DNA of 64,000 nucleotides from Cynocephalus volans (GCF_027409185.1 NC_084469.1:32788293-32852292), one strand, 5' to 3'; positions 18,966 through 30,870 are shown, numbered from the stretch's first letter. The notes: generated by a model from the sequence alone, not told the origin. Numbers and translations are program-made.

Positions 18966-20384
18966 AATTTTGTGTCTTCCAGCATTTGCCTGCTGCTTGG
19001 CAGCAGCCCCCCACTCTCTCTGCTATCTCAGGGTCACCTGGCCTCGGATCTCAGAGAAGTTGATAAGCTCAGTCAGCCTGAATCCTTATCTTACTCCTCC
19101 TTCAACCTGGCTCCTCCCGGGTCTGGGATGCCTCCCTTTGGGTGATTGTGAAGGGCCACAGTTCTTACCCCTCTAGTGTTATGGTCTCCAGTCTAGGACC
19201 TGATTTTGACAACTCACCTTGGGAGAGAACAAATCCAGCCAAACAGTATAACTTAAACCTTTAAGATGGATTTGGCATCACCCTGTCTCCCCCTCAAATA
19301 GATACTTCTGTGGGGCAAACTTTTTAGAAAACAAGCCCATAGATGAGGTTTGGTACTTTCTCATTAGAAACTTAGAAATATTTGGAACTTAAGTCTCAGA
19401 CAGGCCTTGAGCAGCAGCACTGGCTTGGAAGGGCTGGAAGGAACTTTAGAGAACATTTGATCCATTATCTCATTTTATTTACTTTTAAAAATATTTATGA
19501 AGGGTCCACTGCATAGGAAGCATTTTGCTATGTGTTTTGGATGACACAAAGGCATATTGAATATATATATAAGATCCCACAGGGTCTGGTCCTGTCCTTC
19601 CTCTCCTGCCCCCTTTCTGGCGCGCTCTCCCTCCCACCATATTGCTTATGGTTCTTTGAAGACACCATGCCATTTCTGGCCTTTGTGCCTTTCCTCTTCG
19701 TGCAAGGTCCTCCACTCCTCGCAGCCTCCTTCCGCTGGATACTTCTGCTCACGAGTCTCAGCTTAGCTGCTGTAGTTTCAAGCAACCTTGATTACCTCAG
19801 TCTGGGTTAAGTACCCTTTTGTTTTCAAGCTTATCCTATCAGTAAGTTTACCATATGATAATACAATTGTAAATTTTGTGTTTCTCTTCTCTCCTTGACT
19901 CTGGACTCCTTGAGGTTAGGGACTGAGTCTTATTTGCCCTTTGAATCAGACCCAGATTTTCCTCTAATGGAGATTGCAGTTCAGCAGGAGAGAGAAGCCA
20001 TCATGAGGCTTGTAAAATGATTATATCAAGGTGGGTATGATAATGCCAGAAGAGTTGTATCAATGAGACAACTGAGGCTGTGACTTGCCTAAAGTCACTC
20101 TTGGCTTCTTGCAACTGGCCAGAGACCAAAGTCCACCTCCAGCTGAAGAAATAGTCTGGGAAGGAGTCTGAAACCAAGCCAGACTTCAGCTTCAGAGCTA
20201 AAGATCTCAAGCATCAGGGAGGTTGAGACTAAGATTAGGAGCCCAAGTCATAAACAGGTGAATGTTCTGGTAACAAGACAGTGAAGAATAGTGGAAGGGG
20301 TCCGAGACTGGGCACCAGGAGACCTGGGTCTTGGTTCATGCTTTGTTCCACCTGACCTCTTGCCTTAGCATCCACTTCATTCTA
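18966..20384. other. Intergenic, mostly unassigned
   Basis: No gene supported. Contains a weak L2-like stretch near 19870-19935 (GGACTCCTTGAGGTTAGGGA) and a short (AT)n at 19562-19571. Confidence 0.45.
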
Positions 20385-20388
20385 TAAT

Positions 20389-20932
20389 TGTAAGACTTGT
20401 GCACCGTGCACAAATCCCACACGTCGGGGTGGCTCACCTCACTAAAACCACGAGACAGAGACCACTGCAATCAAGCAAGAGGAGTTTATTCCAGCATGCT
20501 GGGGTCACTCAGTCTCCTGGACAGGAGCGACCCCGAGCTCTTAACACAAGCACTTTTTATACAGTTGTTTAGACAGATACAGTTGTTTAGACAGATTTTG
20601 GCAACAGGATGCATTGTTTATTGTTTACAGGTTATCAGAGGTGACCTTTGGATTTATTGGTGGGCTTTAGCGGGCTGGCACACCAATAAGGAATAGTGTA
20701 TTTCCCAATCGTTTATCTTTCTTGTGGCCAGGTGGCCTCTAGATAAGGAACTGGTCAGTTCCTGGAACCGGGTGGTGATTACTCCCTTCCTGGAATTTAG
20801 CGTGCCTGGGCCTGCCTTGACTTGCCTGGCCTCTGCATATCCCCTTAGAAGCTGCCTTACTTAAAATGGCATTAGTTATGTTTTCTCGTCAGAAGCAAAT
20901 TGCGCATGTTAAAGTTATATTTTATTCTTACA
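20389..20932 (-). mobile_element. Complete solo LTR, class-I-like endogenous retrovirus
   Basis: A 544-base LTR on the minus strand with perfect terminal inverted repeats, TGTAAGA...TCTTACA, flanked by the 4-base direct repeat TAAT (20385-20388 and 20933-20936). Inside, in minus-strand order: an 18-base tandem duplication (plus-strand unit ACAGTTGTTTAGACAGAT, 20561-20596), a TATA box TATAAAAAG just after it (about 20554-20562), and the polyadenylation hexamer AATAAA (20485-20490). A 4-base duplication fits gammaretrovirus-like elements. No internal viral genes remain. Confidence 0.85.
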
Positions 20933-21069
20933 TAATGAGAACCCATTAAATTTCCCTCTTCTTGAAAGCAAAGATCATATTTTGTTTGTGTAGCTTCCTC
21001 TCTTATTACCTATCTTATGGTAGATGCTAAAATTATTGACTAAAAGAACGACTCCCTTTTATCAGTAAC

Positions 21070-21265
21070 ATGCAGTGGCCAGGGGCATGGACTCTCAGCC
21101 ACTCACTAGCTGTGTGGCTTTGGGCAAGTTACTTAAGCTTTCTGTGCCAAAGTTTCCTCACATGTAAATGGGAATAATAGTACCTATCTCATAAGGTTGC
21201 ATTGAGGAGTCAGTGAACACTCGGCCCTGAGCCTGGCACACTGTAAGTGCTGTAAGCATGAGCTC
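21070..21265 (+). repeat. MIR SINE, sense
   Basis: CTAGCTGTGTGGCTTTGGGC, then CTTTCTGTGCCAAAGTTTCC, GTAAATGGGAATAATAG, CATAAGGTTGCATTGAGGA and GAGCCTGGCACACTGTAAG: nearly complete and well preserved. Confidence 0.85.
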
Positions 21266-21674
21266 CTAGTCCATTCCTCCTTCCAAATGTGTCACAGCAG
21301 GAAATGCTATGTTCAGTATTGAAACATTGTCAGATAATGAGACTTCTTCCCCTCCCTGACTTAGGGGCTTCTTCTCCCACCCCCAAATCTGCTCTGACCA
21401 AACACTGATGAGTCGTGAAGTCCTCCCAGAGAGCTGTTATTATCCCAGGTATTTTTTGTGGATTACTTGGTTTAGGTCTGCAGTTTAAGGGTGAATGTAA
21501 ATTTACTTATTAATATTTGTGTGTGTGTGTTTACAAGAAGGAATGTCTTTAGGTAGTTTCCTGATTGTCAGAGAACCCAGGGAGGTTTTTATATTGGTAG
21601 AGTTAGAAGAGTGATGTCTTAGAGGATTAATAATGATTAGATCCACGAGTCAAGTCAATATCTTATGATCAGCA
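21266..21674. other. Intergenic, no recognised feature
   Basis: About 400 bases with only a short (GT)n at 21520-21530. Confidence 0.45.
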
Positions 21675-21685
21675 CAGTTTACTAC

Positions 21686-21765
21686 TTAAGTGGGCAAAGG
21701 CAGTCCTCAACACCAAGGTCAAGGGTTCGGATGCCTGGAGTGACCAGCCACCAAAAAAAAAAAGA
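21686..21765 (+). mobile_element. CYN-like SINE, 5'-truncated
   Basis: Retains AACACCAAGGTCAAGGGTTC and CCAGCCACC plus an A-tail. The duplication CAGTTTACTAC / CAGTTTTCTAC (21675-21685, 21766-21776) defines the insert. Confidence 0.8.
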
Positions 21766-22100
21766 CAGTTTTCTACAACAAACACTCAAACGAATGTCGA
21801 TTCCTGTAACAAACATTCATAGGCTGAAGGTTACAAGGTAAAAATTCTTAGAATTATGAAAACAACCCTTCCAATATTAATGAAAATCTCTTTGCCCCAG
21901 TAGAAAACTGAAATCCAGTTCTAGCAGGACAAGATACAGAATAAGTAAAGGTTTAACTTGAATTTTATGGCCACTGGTATGTAAATATTTCCCCACCTTA
22001 TTTCTCTTTCTTCTGAAAAACAAAGGCTAACGACTACTCCAGTGCTTTGCGTTCTCTAAGCATTTCATTTACATCCAACGTATTTGGTTTATAGGGTTTT

Positions 22101-22274
22101 TTTCTGTTTTTTGGGGTTTTCTTTTGACTGGTAAAGGGATCACGACCTTTGACTTGGGGTTGTCAGCACCAAGCTCGCCCAGTGAGCTAACCGGCCATCC
22201 CTACATAGGGATCCAAACCCATGGCCTTGGTGTTATCAGCACCACACTCTCCCAAGTGAGCCACCGGTGGGCCC
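22101..22274 (-). mobile_element. CYN-like SINE dimer
   Basis: Reverse dimer: GACTGGTAAAGGGATCACG, TTGACTTGGGGTTGTCAGC, AGCTAACCGGCCATCCCTAC, then a second reverse B-box GGGATCCAAACCC and TCTCCCAAGTGAGCCACCGG. The flanks TTTATAGGGTTTTTT and TTTACAGGTTTTTTT look like the duplication. Confidence 0.85.
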
Positions 22275-22300
22275 ATTTACAGGTTTTTTTAATTCCGCAG

Positions 22301-22354
22301 GCTGAGCTGGATTTTCTTCAGATGACAGAGATTGAGATGCTGAAGCCAGAGGAG
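22301..22354 (+). other. Exon-like 54-base unit of unknown status
   Basis: A pyrimidine tract ending in CGCAG is followed by 54 open bases and then the strong donor GAG|GTGAGA. The unit is a multiple of three and reads AELDFLQMTEIEMLKPEE in one frame. I recognise no protein. The pyrimidine tract includes the target duplication of the SINE just upstream. It could be a cryptic or lineage-specific exon, or chance. Confidence 0.25.
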
Positions 22355-22820
22355 GTGAGATAAGATAAACAGTGGAGTGAAACGTGGGCCACAGCCCAGT
22401 GGAAGGAAAAGAAACATGTGGCTCTGATTCTGAATGTCTGCTCCTAACCACGCTGAAACTGAATCCAAGTGCAGCCAGTCCTCTGCCTGGTTTTGCTGCC
22501 CTATACCACCAACAATGTCTGTTTCAGAAAGTTTTTTCCTATTTTAAGCCTCCTTACTTCTTTTCACAGTACCTACATCTGGCACCAGACAGAGGCCTGC
22601 AGGGAAAGGGAGCCTTCCCAAGCGCTGCTTTCTTTCAAAGAGGGGACAAACTACAAACACCCGTCTTGGGTGTCTTCCAGGCATGGCTGCTGAGATTATC
22701 TTCCGGGCCAGAGTGGGATAAGAGGGAGGCTGTCTGGGCAAGCATCATCCTACCTCGTGCTTATCTCCTTTTAAGGGCATTTATTTTATTTCTATTCGGA
22801 CAAACAAATAAGAAGATTTT

Positions 22821-22991
22821 TTTTTTTTTTTTTTTAAAGATGACCGGTAAGGGGATCTTAACCCTTGACTTGGTGTTGTCAGCACCACGCTCAGCCAGTG
22901 AGCGAACCGGCCATCCCTATATGGGATCCCAACCCGTGGCCTTGGTGTTATCAGCACCACACTCTCCCGAGTGAGCCACGGGCCGGCCCCA
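22821..22991 (-). mobile_element. CYN-like SINE dimer
   Basis: Well-preserved reverse dimer: AAAGATGACCGGTAAGGGGA, AGCACCACGCTCAGCCAGTG, GAACCGGCCATCCCTATATG, CTCCCGAGTGAGCCACGGGC. Perfect 15-base duplication AAATAAGAAGATTTT at 22806-22820 and 22992-23006. Confidence 0.95.
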
Positions 22992-23139
22992 AAATAAGAA
23001 GATTTTCTATGGAAGACTGGACACTCAGAGGAACTTCAAGACGGGGGCGCATATTCCTGCTTTCTGTGCAGCTTTGCCAGGGGGAAGACAAGGAGAAGGG
23101 AAAAGATGGGCTTGGAAAGCTTAACTGAGCCTCCTTGAG

Positions 23140-23886
23140 CTGGTTTGGTATCTCAGTTGAATGAACATTGCAGTTTGCCATCATCACTTACAAGCACCTC
23201 TCTGCAGCTGAAAGTGAGTTCAGAAAGATAACCACAGAGACTGTGTGAAGGTTGTTTCACCCCCAGAAGCAGCATTCCCGTGTGGGAATGCTGAATCCAG
23301 ACGTGAAGACAGATGGCATGAGATGGTTCAGAGGATAGATTGTTCATGAGCTTGTGATATTGGACTAAATCATTGAAAAGACGCATAAAGAAGCAATTCC
23401 AACTGTAAGAAAAATGAAAGAAACGGTCAGGCTCCCTCAGGTGTTCAGAATCTTGCTGAGCATGACCTAGCCTGTTTAATGTAAATATGTTAATTGTGCA
23501 TGTGAGCCCAAGTGTTCTTTGGTTGTCTGACTCACACCCAGGTGTTCCTGGGTTATCTGACAAGTATTAAAGACAAATGGCTCTGATCCAGAGTGCCCCT
23601 GGGAGCGTCCCAGGGGCCCCCAGGAATGTCCATCTCCCCAGGCCACCAGGCCACAGCTGCTGCTGCTGCTGAGGAGGCTGGGACTGAGCTGGCGTCTGCA
23701 TGGAGCATGCCAACCTTGCCAACGGCTCCCAGGATCTTTTCCAGTTACCTAGATAGCAACCTGTACATGAGGGGGTCTGTGACCAGCTTGGCATTTCAGG
23801 GGTCTCTGACCCAGCCTATTATGTGAAGGGGTCTGTGACCCAGTCTGTACAACGAGCTTAAAGGGTCTGAGCCCTATCCCGACACC
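23140..23886 (+). mobile_element. Possible LTR-like element, sense
   Basis: Low-confidence reading: a TATTAAAGA polyadenylation-like site near 23565 is followed by a GC-rich part with short imperfect repeats (GGGGTCTGTGACC-like units near 23772, 23802 and 23828) and an end CCCTATCCCGACA typical of LTR termini. There is no clear TG start or target duplication. A CTGCTGCTGCTGCTG run lies at 23658-23672. Confidence 0.3.
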
Positions 23887-23894
23887 AACATATT

Positions 23895-24165
23895 GAGTGA
23901 TCCCGTTTATATGAAATATCTAGAATAGGCAAAGCTCTAGAGCCAGAAAGTAGATAAGTGGTTGCCTAGGGCTGGGCTGGGGTTGGTGGATGGAGAGAGA
24001 CTGCTAATGGGTACAAAGCTGCTTTTCGAGATGAGGAAAATGTTTAAGATTAGATTATAGTAATGAGTGCACATCTCTGTAAGTCCACTGAATTTTACAC
24101 TTTAAGGGATAAAATTTATGGCATGTGGATTTTATCTCAAAAAAGCTATTTAAATAAAAAAAGCC
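23895..24165 (+). mobile_element. L1M 3' end
   Basis: Old L1 3' UTR: AAGTGGTTGCCTAGGGCTGG, then a diverged ATGAGGAAAATGTTTAAGA, TCCACTGAATTTTACACTT, and TGTGGATTTTATCTCAAAAA followed by an A-rich end. 24270-24380 holds another L1-like 3' piece. Confidence 0.75.
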
Positions 24166-24514
24166 TCCTCTCCCTGAATTAAAGCAATTCCCAGTCTAAA
24201 TATAGTTAAGGAGGAAAATATTCCCACCAAGGGAAGTAAGATTAAAAAATATAGATGAAGTAAGATTGACTACGAGTTGGTGGTTGTTGAACGTGGGTGA
24301 TAAGTACTTAGGTGTTCACATTCTATTTTGGTATGTTTGAAATTTTCCATAACAAGTTAAGCAAATTTTAAAAAATTAAAACACACACAAACCACCCAAA
24401 AAAGTTTCAGTAAGTGAGAGGACTGAAAATGGATGTTGCTAAAAGCTGAAACAAACTCACAGACACCAACTGAAAGAAGGATTAGCACAAGTTTCAGGGA
24501 CACATGAAAAGCAT

Positions 24515-25015
24515 ATGTCTTGCGTTGCTGTAACAGAATACCTGAGTCTGGGTAATTTATAAAGAGAAGAGGTTTATTTGACCATGATTATGGTGGCTGG
24601 AAAATCCAATAGCATGGAGCCAGCATCTGCTTGACTGTGTCACAACTTGGTGGAGAAGCAGAGAGGTCAGTGGGTGAGTGCAAAGAGGGCCAAACAGGGG
24701 AGGTGACCTCGCTTTACAATAACCCACTGTCAGGAACTAATCCATTCCCATGAGGGCCAGAATTCACTCCCACACGAGAACTGACCCAGTCTCAGCAGAA
24801 AGAGATTAATCTTTTTTTTTTTTTTTGGTGGCTGGCCAGTAGCAGATCGAACCCCGGACCTTGGTGTTATCAACACTGCACTGTAACCAACTTAATTTAA
24901 TCCATTTTAACAACCCAATCACCTCTTAAAGGCCTCACCTTCCAACACTGCCATGTTGGCGACCAAACCTCAACATGAGATTTGGTGGAGACAAACCATG
25001 TTCAGTCCATAGCGT
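24515..25015 (-). mobile_element. ERVL-MaLR LTR (MST/MLT1 type), antisense, with a SINE inside
   Basis: Antisense MaLR pattern: TTGCTGTAACAGAATACCTG, TCTGGGTAATTTATAAAGAG, AAGAGGTTTATTTG, then, after the SINE at 24812-24890, AACCCAATCACCTCTTAAAG and CTCACCTTCCAACACTGCC. Confidence 0.75.
24812..24890 (-). mobile_element. CYN-like SINE, partial monomer
   Basis: Reverse monomer: T-tail, TTGGTGGCTGGCCAGTAGCA, ACCTTGGTGTTATCAACACT and GTAACCAACTTAATT. Inserted in the MaLR LTR, so it is younger than that LTR. Confidence 0.8.
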
Positions 25016-25371
25016 GTAGGTCTTGTTCTGGGCATTTAGAACTAGGCCAACTGATGAGAGAAATTTAGAATGTCCATAGCTGATAATTTACATCTTCACC
25101 AATATTTCTTTTCCTTATGCAAGTATTATTTTGTAGATGCAAAAAAAGGGGGGGACAGGAGAATGAAGAGGTAAGAATTATCTCTGTTATCTTTTTTGAG
25201 GTGAAATAGAGAATAAAATATTTATTCTGAAAATAACATGGAAAAAAAACTAACACTATATGAAAAGATACATACAATGAAAAGTGGGTCTCCCTCCTAA
25301 GACAGACCATAACTTTTATTTCCCAGAGACAATTGTCATCAGCAGCAGCAGTTCTTATGAATGCAGAATAT

Positions 25372-25490
25372 ACACGTGTGTGTACACACACACATACACA
25401 CACACTCATCTTTTTTCCTTATATTCAAGTATGTATATACACATATGTGTGTGTATACATGTATAACATATATATAGTTATATATATGGG
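25372..25490. repeat. Interrupted (CA)n/(TG)n and (TA)n microsatellite cluster
   Basis: Alternating ACACACACAC, GTGTGTGTAT and ATATATAT tracts over about 120 bases. The opposed CA and TG runs can pair with each other. Confidence 0.8.
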
Positions 25491-25608
25491 GTATACTATT
25501 TTCCACCTTGCTTTTTTCACTTAGTTTATCTTAAAGGGAATCCAATGGTCATTTTTTCAATGTCACTAAGGTATCTTTCTTCCTCCCACAAATTAGATGG
25601 TGATTTTC

Positions 25609-25759
25609 TTTTTTTTTTTTTTTTTTTTTTGCCGTTTTTTCGTGACCAGCACTCAGCCAGTGAGTGAACTGGTCAGTCCTATATAGGATCCGAACCCGCG
25701 GCGGGAGCGTCGCCGCGCTGCCAGCGCAGCACTCTACCGAGTGCGCCACGGGCTCGGCC
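25609..25759 (-). mobile_element. CYN-like SINE, subtype 2 (GCGCTGGGAGCGC type)
   Basis: Reverse element with tail TTTTTTCGTGACCAGC, AGTGAGTGAACTGGTCAGTC, GAACCCGCGGCGGGAGCG and CGAGTGCGCCACGGGCTCGG. A 16-base perfect duplication beginning TTAGATGGTG flanks it (25593-25608 and 25760-25775). Confidence 0.95.
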
Positions 25760-25820
25760 TTAGATGGTGATTTTCAATGCCAGAGGGAAGTCTCAGCCCT
25801 AGATCAAAATAAATCTCTAG

Positions 25821-25956
25821 GGCCGACCCCGTGGCTCACTCGGGAGAGTGCGGCGCTGGGAGCGCAGCAGCACTCCCGCCGCGGGTTCGGATCCTATATA
25901 GGGATGGCCAGTGCGCTCACTGGCTGAGTGCGGTCACAAAAAAAAAAAAAAAAAAA
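25821..25956 (+). mobile_element. CYN-like SINE, subtype 2, opposite orientation
   Basis: Sense element: GGCCGACCCCGTGGCTCACT, GAGTGCGGCGCTGGGAGCGC, CGCCGCGGGTTCGGATCC, CACTGGCTGAGTGCGGTCAC and a 20-base A-tail. Flanks AAATCTCTAG / AAACTCTAAG. It lies 61 bases from the inverted copy at 25609-25759. Confidence 0.93.
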
Positions 25957-26218
25957 AAACTCTAAGTTAGAGAAAGGACAGTCCTCCTTTTGCGTTACAT
26001 GAAAGAACAATAGTCCACAGTGAGTCTGAGATCAGGTCGGAGGAAAGGCTAGTGGAAAAAAGAAAAGAAAGAAAGGCAGCAAGGAGTCAGGGAAAGTCAG
26101 GTTAAGCGTGAGATTCAGGTGCTCAGAATCTGACTGTCCACAGCGTGTTGCTCTCCTGATAGGTGTGTTTGAACTCAAGGGAATGAGGCATGATCCACTC
26201 CCGAACCCGTGGGCAACA

Positions 26219-26222
<4 letters not shown>

Positions 26223-26251
<29 letters not shown>

Positions 26252-26402
26252 TGACTGGTAAGGGGATCTTAACCCTCGGCTTGGTGTTGTCAGCACCACA
26301 CTCTCCCAAGTGAGCCACAGGCCATCCCTATATAGGGATCCGAACCCGTGGCCTTGGTGTCATCAGCACCACACTCTCCCAAGTGAGCCACAGGCCAGCC
26401 CT
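26223..26402 (-). mobile_element. CYN-like SINE dimer
   Basis: Reverse dimer after a 26-base T-run: AAAGATGACTGGTAAGGGGA, then two successive CTCTCCCAAGTGAGCCACAG segments. Flanks GGCAACACTTT and GGCAACATTTC (26212-26222, 26407-26417). Confidence 0.9.
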
Positions 26403-26499
26403 CATAGGCAACATTTCTACTCTTACCACAGGAGTTCCCAAACATAACCTGCACACTGTGTTGGCTCATGGTGAGGTCTGCCCTGGTCCCGAGGAAAAT

Positions 26500-27630
26500 G
26501 CCTATGTCCTATAAAACTGCCTCATATATGACTATAGATAAAAAATTCTAATTAAAATATTACCAAGTAGACTCCAGCAGTATGACAAAAATCATTGTAT
26601 AGTACAATAAATATTTAAAATTCAAGAAATTAGTAAGTACAAATCAATACAGCAATACATTTAAGAAGAAAAACATATGATTATAGCAACAGATTAATGG
26701 CCTTGGACAAAATTTAGCGCTCAGTACCAATAGTAGCAGACACTACTGAGGTAAGCGTCCTTCCACTTCCCTTCACATATTGAAAGAAATTTAGCATCAG
26801 CAAAGAGAATTTATTCCCAAATTTATACCCAATTGAAGAGTGAACATTACAGTAAATGATTAAATGTTGGGAAATTTTTCATTACGTTTGGATAAAAATA
26901 TACCTACTATCACCATAATATTCAACCGTGTTCTGAAGATTCTAACTACTGTAATAAGAAAAGTAAATAAAGCAATAAATATAAATATTGAAAAATAAAT
27001 AAAATTTTATTTGCAGATTACATAATTGATAGCCTATGAGTCTTAAAGTTGTCTTATAAAAATTGAATGAGGGTTCAGACTATATATTCAATGTAGGAGA
27101 AAATAATTACATCAATATAGCAAGCATGTATCCGGAATGACATTCAAGTCAGTCAGGAAAAAAAAAGAACAAAAATAATACAGAAAGATAACAATAGGAA
27201 AGAGAAAGTAAAGGAATGATGATTGGCCAAGAAATAGGTTCGAAAAACGCTCAACCGAAAATTTAGGAAAATATATACATATTAAAACATATACCTAAAG
27301 TGAAACTATAGGGACATTCAATTTATCAATTGATAGGAGTCTAAGAAAACAATCTGGTAATATCTAGTAGAGTTGGAAATATAGATAACTTATGATCAAT
27401 TTCGTAATATCTTACATAATTCAAAGTGTATATAATGTATGTACAATTTATGCTTCTATGTGTATACAATTACAGAAATATCAGTTCACATAAACCAATG
27501 GTCGCAGACAAGGATATTCATTAAAGTATATTTAAGTAGTAAAAATTTGTTAAAACCTAAATACTTGTCAATAAGAGCAGGCTTAAATACATTATGGTAT
27601 GTTCATATAAAAAACTGGACCAGCCATTGA
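26500..27630 (+). mobile_element. Highly decayed L1 ORF2 and 3' region
   Basis: AT-rich sequence with relics of L1 reverse transcriptase: ACCAAGTAGACTCCAGCAG, CTACTATCACCATAATATTC, TTCTGAAGATTCTAACTACT, ATTTGCAGATTACATAATTG, then 3'-like ACATTATGGTATGTTCATAT. Many stops and indels in every frame. Confidence 0.6.
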
Positions 27631-27768
27631 TTGCAGAGGAAGATGTGAGCGGCACAGAAATCCACTGTGCATTTCCTTTCCCAACATAGCTAAGCATCTG
27701 CCATTACATCTGAATATTCCATCCTTAAGGTCACTCTTTTCTGTTATGGGGGCATTTCCACTGTGGGT

Positions 27769-28089
<321 letters not shown>

Positions 28090-28162
28090 TTAATTAAACT
28101 TAGAGGGGTTCCTTGGCACTTTCTTCTTCCCCCAGTTCTTGAACATTCTCCTTCAATACAGG

Positions 28163-28197
28163 ACTTTTTTTTCTTTCTTTCTTTTTTTTTTTTTTTA
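28163..28197. repeat. T-rich simple tract
   Basis: A (T)n/(TTTC)n tract beside the KRAB fragment. It might be the tail of a reverse-strand insertion whose body I do not recognise. Confidence 0.5.
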
Positions 28198-28699
28198 CCA
28201 TTACGATTCTTCTTTGAATGAACAAGTCAAGGTGAGCTGCATCTGCAGACTAGCACCGACTTCTTTTCTAGCTGCAACCAACTCACCCACTTGGTTGAAC
28301 CATCAAGAATACATGGAAAGGGGCTCTCGGTGTCCAAGGATCTCCGCCCAGGGGGCTTCTAGGAAATGTCGAAAAGAGAAACTTTAGACAAATTAAATAT
28401 AACAGAGTTTAACAGAGTCCCCCAAACCAGAATAGATTCAGTGCTGCGGCAGGTAAGATTTATGGATAGAAAAAGGAAAGTTGACGTACAGAAAACAGAA
28501 GTGAGGTACAGAAACAGCTGGACTGGTTACAGCTGGGCGTTTGCCTTATTTGAACAAGGTTTGAACAGTTGGCTGCCTGTAATTGGCTGAGACTTGGCTA
28601 CTTGTTATTAGAGTAGGTCACAGTCTGTTTACACATCAGTTAGGTTACAGTCCACTGTGTCCAGAGAAACTGTTAGGTCAAGTTTAACTTAACATATGT

Positions 28700-29030
28700 A
28701 AAAAACTTCCTCATTTTTAATCATTCTTCGTCCATTTTCTAGACATATTGTAATTAATTTAACTACTTCCCTATGGATACATTCAGACTGTTTCAAACCA
28801 TTCAGTATTATGAACAATGTTAAACTAAACAATTTTGTACACATGTAATTTTATGCACAATAAAGTCTTTCTGTGGAATACATTCCTATAAGTGGAATTG
28901 CTCAAAGGATGCATGCATTTTGCATTTGGAAATATGTACTCTCCCTATAATCTATGCCAATTTGCACTCCTCCAACAATCAACAAGCTTTCATGTCCCCG
29001 TCCCCTCATCAACAAGATTTTATCAAATTT
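28700..29030 (-). mobile_element. Old LINE (L1M) fragment, antisense
   Basis: Reverse L1 pattern: CCATTCAGTATTATGAACAA, CAATTTTGTACACATGTAAT, CATTCCTATAAGTGGAATTG, TTTGCACTCCTCCAACAATC. Confidence 0.65.
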
Positions 29031-29039
29031 TTTAATCTG

Positions 29040-29130
29040 GTTTGGCCAGTTAGCTCAGTTGGTTAGAGCACAGTGTTAGAACACCAAGGCCAAGGGTTCG
29101 GATCCCCTACCAGCCAGCCAACAAAAGTAA
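29040..29130 (+). mobile_element. CYN-like tRNA-Ile SINE monomer
   Basis: TTGGCCAGTTAGCTCAGTTG, TTAGAACACCAAGGCCAAG, GGGTTCGGATCCCC, CCAGCCAGCC. The tail is short, followed by AAGATTTT, which also occurs upstream near 29014. Confidence 0.88.
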
Positions 29131-29223
29131 GATTTTTTTTTTTTTTAATCTTTACCAGTGAGCTAGGTGAAAATGTGACACATGTGGCAAAAAAATAAAA
29201 AATAAAAAATAAATTACACCGTA

Positions 29224-29604
29224 TGTATTAGCTCAGGCTGCCATAACAAAATGTCATAGACTGGGAGCCGTGCACAACAGAAATTTATTTTCTCACAGTT
29301 CTGGAAGCTGGAAGTTCGACATCAAGGTTCCAGTTGATTTGGTTTCTGGCAAGGACTCTTCTTGGTTTGTAGATGGATGCCTTCTCACCATGTCCTCACA
29401 TGGCCTTTTCTCGGTGTGGAGGGGAGAGAGAGAGAGAGAGAGCACTCTGTGCCTCTTCTTATAAGAACACCTAGTAATCCTATTGGATCAGTGCCCCCAC
29501 CCTTATGAGCTCATTTAACTTTAATTACTCCAAATACAGCCACGCTGGGAGTTAGCTCTTTAACATATGAATTTTGGGGGGACACATACATTCAGTTTGT
29601 AACA
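29224..29604 (-). mobile_element. MLT1-type MaLR LTR, antisense
   Basis: Antisense MLT1: TGTATTAGCTCAGGCTGCC, CATAACAAAATGTCATAGAC, AACAGAAATTTATTTTCTCA, CAGTTCTGGAAGCTGGAAG, a GAGAGAGAGAGAGAGAG run at 29426-29442, and TATGAATTTTGGGGGGACAC. GTATG is found at both edges (29221-29225, 29605-29609). Confidence 0.85.
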
Positions 29605-30450
<846 letters not shown>

Positions 30451-30554
30451 AATATGGTGTCAACTTGAGGAAATTAAGTGCATTTTATGGATTTATTTCA
30501 TGATGTAAATCTGCCAGCTGAGCTGTGTAGGCACCTCCTTCGTTCATACATTTA

Positions 30555-30870
30555 TTTTTTGTTTGTTTTTTATGGTGGCAAAATGCACATAATATAAAAT
30601 TTGCCGTTGTAACCATTTTTAAGTGTACAGTTCTATGGCATTAACATTCACGTTGTTGTGCAACCATCACCACAGACATTTTCATCTTCCCAAACTGAAG
30701 CTCTGCACCCACTAGATACTAACTCCCCACCCCTCACCCCCAGTCCCTGGTAACCACCATTCTACTTTCTGTTTCTATGAATTTGACTATTCCAAGAACC
30801 TCATATAAGAGGAATCACACTATTTATCTTTTGTGACTGGCTTATTTGTTGGAATTTAATGAAATCCTTC
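30555..30870 (-). mobile_element. L1M fragment, antisense
   Basis: TATGGTGGCAAAATGCACAT, TTAAGTGTACAGTTCTATGG, GTGCAACCATCACCACAGAC, TCCCTGGTAACCACCATTCT, TTGTGACTGGCTTATTTG. Confidence 0.85.
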
